From: Bacillota bacterium
GTDB lineage: Bacteria; Bacillota; Clostridia; Lachnospirales; Lachnospiraceae
DNA: 64,000 nt
Direction of reading: 5' to 3'
NCBI GenBank assembly: GCA_023386315.1
Contig: JAEWJZ010000009.1
Span: 1-64,000, forward strand
Position 1 is the first letter of the stretch. Each line of letters begins with the position of its first letter. The position numbers and the translations under genes are program-made. Below are positions 1-8,658 of this stretch, in pieces. The notes below the pieces were generated by a model. It was not told where the DNA came from, ran no database searches, and worked only from the letters and a program-made list of their open reading frames with translations.

Positions 1-7
1 ACGGATT

Positions 8-13
8 CCTCCT
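8..13 (-). promoter_or_regulatory. Shine-Dalgarno of the next flagellar gene (probably fliI)
   Basis: A perfect AGGAGG on the minus strand lies just after the fliH stop codon (15-17). The start codon it serves must fall at or beyond the left edge of the window. Known gene order suggests fliI, the flagellar export ATPase, but no coding sequence is visible here. Confidence 0.55.
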
Positions 14-14
14 G

Positions 15-788
15 CTACAGTCTTGCATTATTAAGGATTCCCTTAATATTTTCAATCTGAGTATTTACACTGACATCAATAATCTCTTCCGGAAGTTCAA
101 TGATGCATGTCCCCTCTTCTGAATGGTCCATAGAAATAATTTTAATATTTCCGGATATATGGGAAAGTTCATTTAACAATCCAACGTCTCCCTGGAGCAT
201 CATTCCGGCATCCTTTTGAGATACGTAGATCTTCACCCATTGAGTCTTTTTCAGTTTTCCTGCAGCAGCGACTATCATTCTTTTTATAATTTCACCGCTT
301 GATTTCAAGCTTGTCTGAATCACCTTTTCCGCTATGGTTAAAGTCACCCGTTTTAAATCATCAATGTAGGTTTCCAGAATCCTGTTTTTTTCTTCTGTAA
401 CACTTTCTATAGTAGCTTTCATGGTTTCTCGGAATTCTTTCATATGTAAATCAAGTTCTTCCTTATGTTCTTCGTACGCAGCCGCACGTCCTTCCTGCAG
501 ACCGGCTTCATAGCCCTCCTGATAACCGGTCTCTCTGGCATCTGCGAGAATTTTTTCGGCCTCTTCTCTCGCCTGATTTACTATGTACTCTGCCCGATTA
601 GATGCTTTTTCAAAGATCTCCGCGACCTGAGAATAACCATCTTCCTCATCTGGCTGAAACAGGTCTTCCTCAATAGGTTTGATTGTATCCTTTTTCACAA
701 CTATATCTTCAAATTTCTGTTTAAACCCATATTCCAGAACCCGGTTTTCAGCCTCAGGACCCTTGATAATATTAGGCAATGATATCAT
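15..788 (-). CDS. fliH: Flagellar assembly protein FliH
   Basis: FliH binds and regulates the export ATPase FliI at the cytoplasmic base of the flagellar type III export apparatus. The 257-residue product has an acidic N-terminus, a long charged coiled coil (about residues 55-120, rich in E/A/R with a GYxxGYxxG-like stretch, the GxxxG repeats typical of FliH) and a C-terminal FliH/V-ATPase E-like domain. It is cytoplasmic, with no signal peptide. The start overlaps the end of fliG by 17 bp, which implies translational coupling. It follows fliG and precedes a ribosome site for a further gene, matching the usual fliE-F-G-H-I order. The identification rests on context plus the helical architecture, since FliH sequences are poorly conserved. 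Confidence 0.88.
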   Translation of the reverse strand: MISLPNIIKGPEAENRVLEYGFKQKFEDIVVKKDTIKPIEEDLFQPDEEDGYSQVAEIFEKASNRAEYIVNQAREEAEKILADARETGYQEGYEAGLQEGRAAAYEEHKEELDLHMKEFRETMKATIESVTEEKNRILETYIDDLKRVTLTIAEKVIQTSLKSSGEIIKRMIVAAAGKLKKTQWVKIYVSQKDAGMMLQGDVGLLNELSHISGNIKIISMDHSEEGTCIIELPEEIIDVSVNTQIENIKGILNNARL

Positions 789-1776
789 CCTTTCCGCCCT
801 TGCTGATGATCAGTTCGCCTTCTTCTTCCAGACGCCTGATAATAGCAACGATTCTCTGCTGTGCCTCTTCTACATCTTTCAGACGAACATTAACGGTAAC
901 TTCCATATCGGACTGAATGCTTTCTTTCATACGGGTTGACATATTATTGAATATAACATCTGCAATCTGCTTATTGGCATTCTTAAGCGCATAAACCATA
1001 TCCTTCATATCGCATTCGCGGATAAAACGCTGAATGGATCTGTCGTCCATTGTAATAATGTCTTCGAAAACGAACATCTTCTTGCGGATGGTATCTGCCA
1101 GTTCTGCATCTTTCCTTCCCAATTCGTCGAAGATAAGTTTTTCGTTTCCTCTGTCCATATGGTTCATTACGTTTGCTATGTAATCGATACCGCCAACGGT
1201 TGTGTAATCCGTTGTAAGTATACCGGAGAATTTCTTCTTAATCTCATTCTCTACAATCTTAATGGCTTCCGGAGAAGCACTTTCCATTCTGGCAATGGAT
1301 TCCACTACCTGAAGGCGCTTCTCAGGAGGAAGCTCAGAGATGAGCTGTGCTGTCATCTCTTCATTGGTATAGGATAAAACCAGAGCGATGGTCTGTGCTC
1401 TCTCATGCTGAAGAATAGAGAAAAGATTCTTGGAATCACTCTTCCGGATAAAGCCAAAGGATCTGGATTTAAGTGACTGGGTTACTTTCTGGAGCAGGCT
1501 GTTGGCTGTACTCTCTCCAAATGCCTTTTCCAGAACAGTTCTTGCATATTCCAGTCCGCCATCTGTTACCACCTTTTGAGTTAAACAGGTTTTATAAAAC
1601 TCATCCAATACGGCATGGGTGGTTTCTGACTCAACATGTCCGAGCTTTGCAACTTCGACGGTTAATTTTTCAATTTCATCTTCACTCAGATACTTATATA
1701 TTTTGGAAGCCTTATCCACGCCGAGTGAAACAATAACTGTTGCCGCTTTCTGTTCCGGCGTTAGATTAGTCGTCAT
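772..1776 (-). CDS. fliG: Flagellar motor switch protein FliG
   Basis: FliG is the rotor protein that contacts the stator and, with FliM and FliN, sets torque and direction. The start at 1776 (MTTNLTPEQKAA) is chosen because GGAGG lies 8 bases upstream. An earlier in-frame codon at 1791 lacks such a site. The product is about 334 residues, normal for the family. It has the N-terminal domain (KAATVIVSLG), the middle armadillo-type domain with EExTAQLISELPPEKR, and the C-terminal torque domain (FEDIITMDDRSIQRFIRE). The start overlaps the fliF stop by 11 bp. The protein sits at the cytoplasmic face of the MS ring formed by FliF. Confidence 0.96.
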   Translation of the reverse strand: MTTNLTPEQKAATVIVSLGVDKASKIYKYLSEDEIEKLTVEVAKLGHVESETTHAVLDEFYKTCLTQKVVTDGGLEYARTVLEKAFGESTANSLLQKVTQSLKSRSFGFIRKSDSKNLFSILQHERAQTIALVLSYTNEEMTAQLISELPPEKRLQVVESIARMESASPEAIKIVENEIKKKFSGILTTDYTTVGGIDYIANVMNHMDRGNEKLIFDELGRKDAELADTIRKKMFVFEDIITMDDRSIQRFIRECDMKDMVYALKNANKQIADVIFNNMSTRMKESIQSDMEVTVNVRLKDVEEAQQRIVAIIRRLEEEGELIISKGGKDDIIA

Positions 1777-3361
1777 TATTGTTTCCTCCATTTAACCAGG
1801 TCTTTAATAGCTGTGCTGAAATCTCAGGATTCTGTTCTGCAAATTCACGGACGCTTTCACGCAATTCAGCAACTTTGTCCTCTTCAGGAGCAAGGACCTC
1901 GATCTCCTTTTCCTCTGTATCAGACATCTGCGGAAGAATCGGCATATCTTCCTGGCTGTCTTCCAGCTCTTCAGCAAGCGCTCTTTTCCTTCTTCTGCGC
2001 CGAATAATAAGAATAATAATAACCAGAAGGAGCAGTACTCCAGCCAATGCTCCAATGAGAATCCACTGATTAATAAGAATACCATTGGTGCTTGCCTCTG
2101 CAGGCTGATCCGGCTCTTTCGGCACTTCAATTGTGTAGAATGGCGCTGCTACAGCCGTAATCTTTTCAGCCCGGTCTGCCTGGGCGATTCCCGCAGCATT
2201 ACCTGCAAGATTACGTATATCATCAACAGACAGTGAACCAAAGTCATTGCCATTGACTACAACAGAAACGGTAAGATTCTCTAAGCTTCCAGGATTCACC
2301 TGTCCCTGTTCTTTGATCTGGTTTAATAAGTATTTTCTGTTTAAGCTGCTGGATCCATATGCATTATCTGAATTTTGTCCGCCTGCATTATACTGGGGAA
2401 TATCCGCATTGGCCTCTGAACCGGCAACTCCTGATGCAGTCTGTCCGTCTCCGGAATATTCCTTGAAAATGGATTCTTCAGAAGTAAGACCCGTTTTATC
2501 CTTTTCATCAATCTTTTCCGGTGTATTATAGACGATACTTTCCCGGATCAGCTTTTCCATGTTCACTGTGCCTTTTACGGATACCCGCACATTGCCGTTT
2601 CCGTATACCGGTCCCAGTACATTCATAACCTTTGCAGAGATCTGGTCTTCGATCAGTTTTGATATCTCATCGGCAGCTTTTCCGGAATCTGCATCACTGT
2701 CATCGGAATTGGTTGATACCTCACGTCCGTTACCGTCAAAGACGGAAACATTATCGATTACCATTCCGGGAATACTTTTAGAAATTAAAAGCTGAATGGA
2801 TTTCGCCTGTTCTTCCGTCGGCGATCCCCCGTCCTTCATAACGACAACAGCCTGGGCACTCGCTTCCTTTGCGCTGTCTTCGGACAGTGCATATTTAGAA
2901 GTTTCTCCCAGGGCTATCGTAACGTATGCTTCTTTTACTCCATCAAAAATCTGGATCGTAGATCCAATTCTTGTCTCCAGATCATACAGCTTAAATGTCT
3001 GACGATCTGAATCTGTAGTCATAAGATTAACATTGTTTCTGAAAACGTCATATGTAAAACCGCTCTTGGGATATCCTTCTGACACCAGCTTTGCTCTTGT
3101 GGTGTCCATCTTCTCAGTAGGAACCTTTATATCACCGTTGTCGTACTGATAATCGACCCCGTCTTCCTGCAGTTTTCCAATAATCTGTTTTGCTTCTTCA
3201 CTACTCACCCCGGTAAACATAACTTCATACGGTTTCTGTCGCATGGACAGTGCTGCAACGACTGCACCGCTGATCACCAATACGCCAATTACTCCCGCAA
3301 TAATAATCTTTTTCGTCTTATCACTTAGTTTACCCAACAAATCTTTAATTTTTTCCATCAT
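1766..3361 (-). CDS. fliF: Flagellar MS-ring protein FliF
   Basis: FliF forms the membrane MS ring on which rotor and export gate assemble. The 531-residue product has an N-terminal transmembrane helix (about 18-40), the YscJ/FliF lipoprotein-like ring-building domain (PYEVMFTGVSSEEA), a FliF C-domain with a low-complexity S/D/G/N-rich loop, a second transmembrane helix near 435-455 followed by a basic RRRRRKR stop-transfer, and an acidic cytoplasmic tail that should bind FliG. The length is typical. It starts with two consecutive ATG codons and the ribosome site is only moderate. It lies between fliE and fliG in one operon. Confidence 0.96.
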   Translation of the reverse strand: MMEKIKDLLGKLSDKTKKIIIAGVIGVLVISGAVVAALSMRQKPYEVMFTGVSSEEAKQIIGKLQEDGVDYQYDNGDIKVPTEKMDTTRAKLVSEGYPKSGFTYDVFRNNVNLMTTDSDRQTFKLYDLETRIGSTIQIFDGVKEAYVTIALGETSKYALSEDSAKEASAQAVVVMKDGGSPTEEQAKSIQLLISKSIPGMVIDNVSVFDGNGREVSTNSDDSDADSGKAADEISKLIEDQISAKVMNVLGPVYGNGNVRVSVKGTVNMEKLIRESIVYNTPEKIDEKDKTGLTSEESIFKEYSGDGQTASGVAGSEANADIPQYNAGGQNSDNAYGSSSLNRKYLLNQIKEQGQVNPGSLENLTVSVVVNGNDFGSLSVDDIRNLAGNAAGIAQADRAEKITAVAAPFYTIEVPKEPDQPAEASTNGILINQWILIGALAGVLLLLVIIILIIRRRRRKRALAEELEDSQEDMPILPQMSDTEEKEIEVLAPEEDKVAELRESVREFAEQNPEISAQLLKTWLNGGNNNDD

Positions 3362-3387
3362 CGCGTACGTCCGCCCTGCTATCTGTT

Positions 3388-3699
3388 TTAAATACTAATA
3401 CGAATTATTTCCGTATAAGCTTCCAATGCCTTATTCCTAAGTGCCGTTAAAAGTTCTACGGATAACTGGGCCTTTGCCGCTGCAGCAGGCACTGTATGTG
3501 CGTCATCAATCTGTCCGGTGGACAGAAGATACTGCTGTCTGGTTAAGTCTGATTCCGTTGTATTTACATTCTCAACTGCCTCTTTAAAAATATCCTGAAA
3601 TGAAGGGCCTCCACTCTGTCCGGATACTGCCTTTTTAGCTGCTCCTATATCCCCAATGGAATCCAATGAGCGAATGGGCGTTATGAACATCTGTTCCAT
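3388..3699 (-). CDS. fliE: Flagellar hook-basal body protein FliE
   Basis: FliE is the small adaptor joining the MS ring/export gate to the proximal rod. The product is 103 residues, normal for FliE, with the conserved C-terminal helix (VPAAAAKAQLSVELLTALRNKALEAY) that contains the KAxLSxxLLxxVRNKxxEAY-type motif. The ribosome site GGGAGG lies 8 bases before the ATG. FliE is exported through the flagellar system and has no Sec signal. It lies 17 bp after flgB. In most Firmicutes flgC lies between these two genes, and here it is absent. Confidence 0.93.
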   Translation of the reverse strand: MEQMFITPIRSLDSIGDIGAAKKAVSGQSGGPSFQDIFKEAVENVNTTESDLTRQQYLLSTGQIDDAHTVPAAAAKAQLSVELLTALRNKALEAYTEIIRISI

Positions 3700-3716
3700 C
3701 TTATGTGCCTCCCGTT

Positions 3717-4097
3717 TTAACCTTTAATAATTGTACGAAGTCTGCTGATATCACTGTTTAAAGAATTCAGTTCGTATTGGTACTGCAGGGTAGTCCTTGC
3801 CAGTTCCACATTCTCTACATCTGTATTGACATTATTGCCGTCTAATCTTGCAGATTCATCGTTGGTGTTTCGTACATAGTATCTGGAGCCATTAATAATC
3901 TTACCGATTTCCGCAGAAGTACCTCTTCTCGCTGCCGACAGCCTGTTGCGAAATTCGTCTTCAAAGGTCACATACTTGGCCTTATAGCCGGGGGTTTCAC
4001 CATTCGCGATATTATTAAGTGTCGTTTGCTGCTTTGACCACAAATAATCCAGAGATTTTTCCGCCATGGAAATGCTGTTCCCAAAAATTGCATTCAT
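3717..4097 (-). CDS. flgB: Flagellar basal-body rod protein FlgB
   Basis: FlgB is a proximal rod subunit. The start at 4097 (MNAIFGNSIS) is preferred because AGTGAGG lies about 8 bases upstream. An ORF extension to 4130 has no ribosome site. The product is 126 residues, near the usual length. The rod-protein N-terminal signature is clear (TLNNIANGETPGYKA), as is the C-terminal helix ending in LNSDISRLRTIIKG, which is FlgB-like and not FlgC-like. It is the first gene of the operon reading fliE-fliF-fliG-fliH, with a sigma-A type promoter about 140 bp upstream. FlgC, its usual partner, is not next to it. Confidence 0.93.
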   Translation of the reverse strand: MNAIFGNSISMAEKSLDYLWSKQQTTLNNIANGETPGYKAKYVTFEDEFRNRLSAARRGTSAEIGKIINGSRYYVRNTNDESARLDGNNVNTDVENVELARTTLQYQYELNSLNSDISRLRTIIKG

Positions 4098-4231
4098 CGG
4101 ATTGTTCCTCACTTTCATTTCTACCGGCAATCTGCCATTATGACGTATTCGGACTGTTACAAAATGGAAAAAATAGTTAAATTTTAACAGTCAGATGCAA
4201 AATCATTCATTTTTTGTAATTTTCTTACTCC

Positions 4232-4260
4232 ATTTTACATTTTATTACAATTATTGTCAA
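4232..4260 (-). promoter_or_regulatory. Sigma-A promoter of the flgB-fliE-F-G-H operon
   Basis: On the minus strand TTGACA (4255-4260) and TAAAAT (4232-4237) are separated by exactly 17 bases, about 140 bp ahead of flgB. The near-consensus spacing and -35 make this a strong housekeeping promoter. The predicted transcript has a 5' leader of about 130 bases. Confidence 0.75.
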
Positions 4261-4313
4261 GAAAGTTCTAAGAATTCGACACGGTTTTTCGTAAGGAAAA
4301 ATTAGGAAATAGC

Positions 4314-4341
4314 AGAAAACCCCGTATTTACGGGGTTTTCT
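4314..4341. terminator. Palindromic terminator-like hairpin between operons
   Basis: A perfect 11-13 bp inverted repeat (AGAAAACCCCG / CGGGGTTTTCT) is flanked by A/T tracts, so it could terminate in either direction. It lies between the end of the glycan operon and the flagellar operon promoter and would insulate them. The stretch 4342-4560 is AT-rich and holds no recognisable gene. Confidence 0.6.
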
Positions 4342-4563
4342 GGGATTGGGAGAGCTAAATTTTACTATATTTTTTATTTGGAATGGGTAAATATGGGTTA
4401 ATTCTTTGGCAAATTTTGCGTATTTCATCCGGTTTTTAGTTACTCATTCAAGCTTTGTAATATTGTTTTATTGATATATGTAACAGTTTTACTTTATAAT
4501 TACGATAATTTTACGCGTATAATTAATACATGCGCGGATAAATCGAAGTAACGCATAAATAAT

Positions 4564-4581
4564 GCCGCCATTTACGGCGGC
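4564..4581 (-). terminator. Short GC hairpin at the end of the glycan operon
   Basis: GCCGCC and GGCGGC are separated by 6 bases and lie 12 bp past the neuD stop codon. The following minus-strand sequence is AT-rich but is not a clean T run, so termination may be partial and may be completed by the hairpin at 4314-4341. Confidence 0.5.
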
Positions 4582-4592
4582 TTAATAAAATA

Positions 4593-5279
4593 TTAAATAT
4601 CTGTCTTATCAATAACGTTATAACTTTCTCTAACACGTTTACATGGATTGCCAAAAGCAACTACATAATCCCCTATATTACTCACTACAACACTTCCTGC
4701 ACCTATAATAGATCCTTTACCAATATGAATGCCTTGTCTGATAACACTTCCTGCGCCTATATGTGTTCCAGTACCTATACGTGTATCTCCACAAACAATA
4801 CTTCCAGGTCCCAAATGAACAAACTCATCAATTATTGAACCGTGCTCCACTACACTGGATGTATTTACTATCGAATAATTACCAATCCGACTATTCGCGT
4901 TAATTACAGCCCTTTTTCCAACATAAATCCCCTCTCCGGAAGATGAAAAACTGCTAACTATTGCAGTTTGATCAATTATATTAGGTATGATAAAATTCTT
5001 TTTCTTAATTAATTGAACTAATCTTTTTCTGATAGATATATCACCAACACTTCCAACAGTAACAAAAGCATATTTATAGCCATCTTTATAAAGTCTATCT
5101 AATTCTTCATCATTACCTACAACAGGTACTCCCATAACAGTCAGTAATTTATCTCCAACATTAAAGGTTTTATCTACTATGCCAATAAATTCGTAATTAT
5201 TAAAAGATATAAGGCTATCCAAAACGGAACAACAATGTCCCCCTGCACCAATCAATAAAATTTTACCCTTTTTTTCCAT
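4593..5279 (-). CDS. neuD: NeuD-family sugar O/N-acetyltransferase
   Basis: The product is 228 residues. The N-terminus is a Rossmann-like PglD/NeuD domain (KILLIGAGGH, then VDKTF). The rest is a left-handed beta-helix of hexapeptide repeats (IGNYSI, IGTGTHIGAGSV, IGKGSIIGAGSV) ending in GNPCKRVRE. Members acetylate sialic acid, or the 4-amino group of UDP-sugars such as bacillosamine precursors, using acetyl-CoA. A strong AAGGAGG ribosome site precedes the ATG. It is the last gene of the glycan operon, after neuC and neuB. Either NeuD (O-acetylation) or LegH/PglD-like N-acetylation of the 4-amino group made by the upstream LegC homologue is possible, and the latter fits the context slightly better. 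Confidence 0.8.
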   Translation of the reverse strand: MEKKGKILLIGAGGHCCSVLDSLISFNNYEFIGIVDKTFNVGDKLLTVMGVPVVGNDEELDRLYKDGYKYAFVTVGSVGDISIRKRLVQLIKKKNFIIPNIIDQTAIVSSFSSSGEGIYVGKRAVINANSRIGNYSIVNTSSVVEHGSIIDEFVHLGPGSIVCGDTRIGTGTHIGAGSVIRQGIHIGKGSIIGAGSVVVSNIGDYVVAFGNPCKRVRESYNVIDKTDI

Positions 5280-5321
5280 CAGTTCTTCCTCCTTTCTAAA
5301 GAATAAAGAAGAATAAAACTT

Positions 5322-6503
5322 TTAAGAATTCTTATCTAAGGTAACATCATAAAAAGACTTCTGGAGTGTCTTGCTGTCATTCATCAAATACTGTTTTAAA
5401 ATTGTTTTTATCCTCATAGAAGTATCTCCGCCATCAAATGGGCTCTTAATTAGACTACAAACCTTCTGCATATCAATTGACCTCGCCAATTCAATCGCTT
5501 TCATAATCTCTCCTGTATCAGGTTCACAATTTATTATGCTTTCAACCTGTAGCCTTCCCTTTTCCCGAATGCCTATATTAACTGTAGGACGTTTTAAAGC
5601 AGGTACCTCTATCACACCACTCGATGAATTCCCCAGTACAAATTCGCTGTATTTAACAGCGCTTAAGTATTTTAATTGTCCTAAATTATCAAATAATTTC
5701 ACACGACCTATTCTATCGGAAGAATACTTTTCCAACATTTGATTTATGGCAGCTCCTCCATCATCTGCATTTGATTTTGTTATTACAAACTGCATATCTT
5801 TGCAATTATCTATAGCTTCCAAAAGTTCTATTAAGCCGCTACATGGATCTTCCTGTTTTAAAGTAACCGGATGGTAAGTAACTACTGCATAGGGCATATT
5901 TAGTTTAATACCTAACTCATTTACTATTTCTTCATAGCTTAATAACGGTATCCGCATAATATTCTCTATTCCTAATGCTCCGACATTGAAAACTTTATCC
6001 GGCTGTTCCCCCATCTGTATTATTCTATTTTTATATATCTCGCACGAAGGAAAATGTATCTGACTCATTTTGGTTATACAATGCCGAAAACAATCATCAT
6101 AAGCACCCTCAGATATTTCTCCCCCATGAATATGTGCTATCGGTGTCAACGTAACTACTGCTGCTGCTGCAATTGCAAAAGCCTCATACCTATCTCCTAG
6201 TAAAATCAGTATATCGGGCTTCACTTCTCTAAAATATTCAGAAAATTTTTCAATTGCCTTTCCCATAGCGATACTTGTTGCATTTACTGTATCGTATAGG
6301 GGCAGAATTTCAATCTTTGTATCAATTCGATAACCATCATCTTCTATCTGCTTATAAGTCATGCCAAATTCACTATTTAAATGAGTTCCTGTAACTGCAA
6401 TTCTAACATCAAAAAAATCATCTTCAGATAATACGCGTATAAGTGGCTCCAACAAACCGTATTCTGCTCTGCTTCCAGTCGCGATACATATTTTTTTTCT
6501 CAT
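5322..6503 (-). CDS. neuC: Hydrolysing UDP/GDP-sugar 2-epimerase (NeuC/LegG)
   Basis: The product is 393 residues, with the NeuC signature GSRAEYGLLEPL at the N-terminus, LLGDRYEAFAIAAAA, the IAHIHGGE motif and GNSSSGVIEVPAL in the C-terminal nucleotide-binding half (GT-B fold). The enzyme hydrolyses a nucleotide-2-acetamido sugar with inversion at C2 and releases the free hexosamine that NeuB condenses with PEP. The start overlaps the neuB stop by 4 bp (ATGA), so the two are translationally coupled. The aminotransferase upstream points to a LegG-type role on a 2,4-diamino sugar and not plain ManNAc formation, but sequence alone does not separate these. Confidence 0.9.
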   Translation of the reverse strand: MRKKICIATGSRAEYGLLEPLIRVLSEDDFFDVRIAVTGTHLNSEFGMTYKQIEDDGYRIDTKIEILPLYDTVNATSIAMGKAIEKFSEYFREVKPDILILLGDRYEAFAIAAAAVVTLTPIAHIHGGEISEGAYDDCFRHCITKMSQIHFPSCEIYKNRIIQMGEQPDKVFNVGALGIENIMRIPLLSYEEIVNELGIKLNMPYAVVTYHPVTLKQEDPCSGLIELLEAIDNCKDMQFVITKSNADDGGAAINQMLEKYSSDRIGRVKLFDNLGQLKYLSAVKYSEFVLGNSSSGVIEVPALKRPTVNIGIREKGRLQVESIINCEPDTGEIMKAIELARSIDMQKVCSLIKSPFDGGDTSMRIKTILKQYLMNDSKTLQKSFYDVTLDKNS

Positions 6504-7498
6504 ACCTCTATCATCTCATTTTCTTTAAAGTCTCGCTTTGCACTTTGACCTATAATATCTTCCCAAAAAACTGGTGAGATGCCATATCCAGGTCTTTTTG
6601 CTTTTATATCCTGCTCTTTAATTATCTCTCCCTTTCTGATGTCTCTTGCAGCTACTATACTCTTTCTGGCTATCACTATGGTAGATCGTTCAGACTCAGT
6701 AGGTCTTTTTTCTCCCGTTCCCAGTGCCATCTCAACATTATTGACCATATATACCAATTCGGTTAATTCCTTTTCATCAATACTCATTTTATGATCTGGT
6801 CCTAATTGGGATTTATCCAAAGTAAAATGTTTTTCAATTATTACAGCACCTAATGCAACCGCTGCCACGGCCGCCTCTATTCCTAAAGTGTGATCAGAAT
6901 ATCCAACTGGCAAATTAAATCTTTCATGTAAAGTCTGTATTGCTTTCAAATTTGCATCTTTAAACGGCGTTGGGTACTGAGAATTGCAGTGAAGTAATGT
7001 GATATTTCCACTTCCGCACTGTCCCAAAACATTAATAGCCCAACTTATTTCTGACAAATCAGTCATCCCTGTAGATAAAAAAATAGGTTTTCCAGTTTCA
7101 GCCAACCTCTTCAAATAAGGAAAATTTGTAATCTCACCTGAGGGTATTTTCCATACAGGCATATCCACCCTTTCAAGGATTTTAATACTCTCTAAATCGA
7201 ATGGAGTTGAAAGAAAATCAATTTTTTCTTTTTTACATAATTCTTTTAATTCATAATAATCAGCCTCATTAAGCTCATACTTTTTTAACATTTCGAACTG
7301 TGTTTCATCTATGCTTTTCAAATTCTCCTTTTGGTATTGAGCCTTTGATGCATAAGGCGTTACCAATTCTTCAGTTACAAAAGTCTCAAACTTAATACAC
7401 GAGGCCCCAGCCTTTTTTGCAGCATGAACCATCTCTTTTGCCAGTTTAATATCGCCATTATGGTTTACTCCTGCTTCTGCAATAATATATGTCTTCAA
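6500..7498 (-). CDS. neuB: N-acetylneuraminate/legionaminate synthase (NeuB/LegI)
   Basis: The product is 332 residues. An N-terminal TIM barrel carries AEAGVNHNGD, FLSTGMTDLSE, LLHCNSQYP and GYSDHTLG. The C-terminal SAF/antifreeze-like domain (RKSIVAARDIRKGE) is intact. It condenses PEP with a free N-acetylhexosamine to make a nine-carbon nonulosonic acid. The start codon is TTG, supported by AAGGAG 8 bases upstream. An alternative ATG near this position is not available. It is cytoplasmic. It lies between legC and neuC with minimal spacing, so it is co-translated with the epimerase. No CMP-nonulosonate synthetase lies in the window. Confidence 0.92.
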   Translation of the reverse strand: MKTYIIAEAGVNHNGDIKLAKEMVHAAKKAGASCIKFETFVTEELVTPYASKAQYQKENLKSIDETQFEMLKKYELNEADYYELKELCKKEKIDFLSTPFDLESIKILERVDMPVWKIPSGEITNFPYLKRLAETGKPIFLSTGMTDLSEISWAINVLGQCGSGNITLLHCNSQYPTPFKDANLKAIQTLHERFNLPVGYSDHTLGIEAAVAAVALGAVIIEKHFTLDKSQLGPDHKMSIDEKELTELVYMVNNVEMALGTGEKRPTESERSTIVIARKSIVAARDIRKGEIIKEQDIKAKRPGYGISPVFWEDIIGQSAKRDFKENEMIEV

Positions 7499-7514
7499 AT
7501 TAACACTCCTTATA

Positions 7515-8648
7515 TTAAGACCTGTTTCTTTTAATAACGTAAATTACTTTTTCCAATTCCTCATTTGTTATTCCTGTCGAGGATGGCAATGTCAATACAT
7601 GATTCCAAAAACTCTCACATACTGACATATCAGTCTTTAAGCAATTTTGATATGGGGGCTGTAAATGCATCGGTTTCCAAAAAGTCCTGGCTTCAATTTC
7701 ATTTTGTTTCAATACTTCAATCATTTCTGTAACAGCATCTTCACTATCTAAAACTAATCCTGAAAACCAGCAAACGCCATCATCTAGCTGGTTAGGAAAC
7801 ACTTCAACTCCTGGTAAATCTTTTAATTCCGCATCATAATACTGTCTGATTTCTTTTTTTCTATTAATAAAAACACTCAATTTTTCTATTTGCGCACACC
7901 CGACTGCTGCAGCTATATTTGTCATCCTATAATTATATCCTACTTCATCGTGTGTATAAGTAATACCCACTCTAGCTGTTGATAATAAATGCCTGATTTT
8001 CTCAGCAAGTAGTTTATTATCTGTAATTACAGCTCCACCACCCCCAGTAGTAATTGTCTTATTACCATTAAATGAAAATGTTAACGCTGTTGCCAGCTTA
8101 CCAATTGGCTTTCCTTTATAAAGTGCACCTATAGCAGCCGCAGCATCTGCTATAACTGGAATATTAAATTTATTAGCAATACTACATAACCTTTCCATTT
8201 TAGCTATATTACCCAAAGTATATACAGGTATTATAGCTGCAATTTTTTGACCAGTTGGCACATAAATTAATTTATTATTATTTCTTATAGTTTTTGAGTA
8301 CAATATATCTTGAATCTTGTCAACATCAATTGTCCAGTCATCATATGTTACATCAACTAATAGAGGGGAGGCACCACAGTGTGAAACTGCATTAGCTGTA
8401 GCTATAAATGTATAAGAAGGAATAATAACTAAGTCGTCTCTTTGTACGCCGCAAGCAACAAGCGTTATATGCAATGCGGTTGTTCCTGCCGAGGTAGCTA
8501 CTGCATAATTAGTTCCAGAAACATGGGCTAAATGCTCCTCAAATTTTGTAACATAAGGTCCTACACTTGAAACGTATGTAGTTTCAATGCAATCATTAAG
8601 ATACTTTTTTTCATTTCCCTTTAAATTTGGTATACATAAAGAAATCAT
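7515..8648 (-). CDS. LegC-family PLP aminotransferase (DegT/DnrJ/EryC1)
   Basis: The start at 8648 (MISLCIPNLKGNE) has GAGGG 8 bases upstream and avoids a long overlap with the preceding gene. The product is about 377 residues. The PLP-lysine motif is SFNGNKTITTGGGG, the form seen in LegC-type enzymes. The fold-I motifs GTTALHI and NYRMTNIAAAVGCAQ are also present. The family transfers an amino group to C4 of a nucleotide 4-keto-6-deoxy sugar, giving the 4-amino intermediate of legionaminic or related acids. Its 4,6-dehydratase partner (LegB/PglF-like) is not obvious nearby. The local SDR at 14258 is not a clear dehydratase. Confidence 0.85.
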   Translation of the reverse strand: MISLCIPNLKGNEKKYLNDCIETTYVSSVGPYVTKFEEHLAHVSGTNYAVATSAGTTALHITLVACGVQRDDLVIIPSYTFIATANAVSHCGASPLLVDVTYDDWTIDVDKIQDILYSKTIRNNNKLIYVPTGQKIAAIIPVYTLGNIAKMERLCSIANKFNIPVIADAAAAIGALYKGKPIGKLATALTFSFNGNKTITTGGGGAVITDNKLLAEKIRHLLSTARVGITYTHDEVGYNYRMTNIAAAVGCAQIEKLSVFINRKKEIRQYYDAELKDLPGVEVFPNQLDDGVCWFSGLVLDSEDAVTEMIEVLKQNEIEARTFWKPMHLQPPYQNCLKTDMSVCESFWNHVLTLPSSTGITNEELEKVIYVIKRNRS

Positions 8649-8658
8649 GTCATATCCC

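Noticed and set aside
4225..4428. A 67-codon minus-strand open frame upstream of flgB
   Set aside because: It contains the flgB promoter and a perfect terminator hairpin, has no ribosome site and resembles no family.
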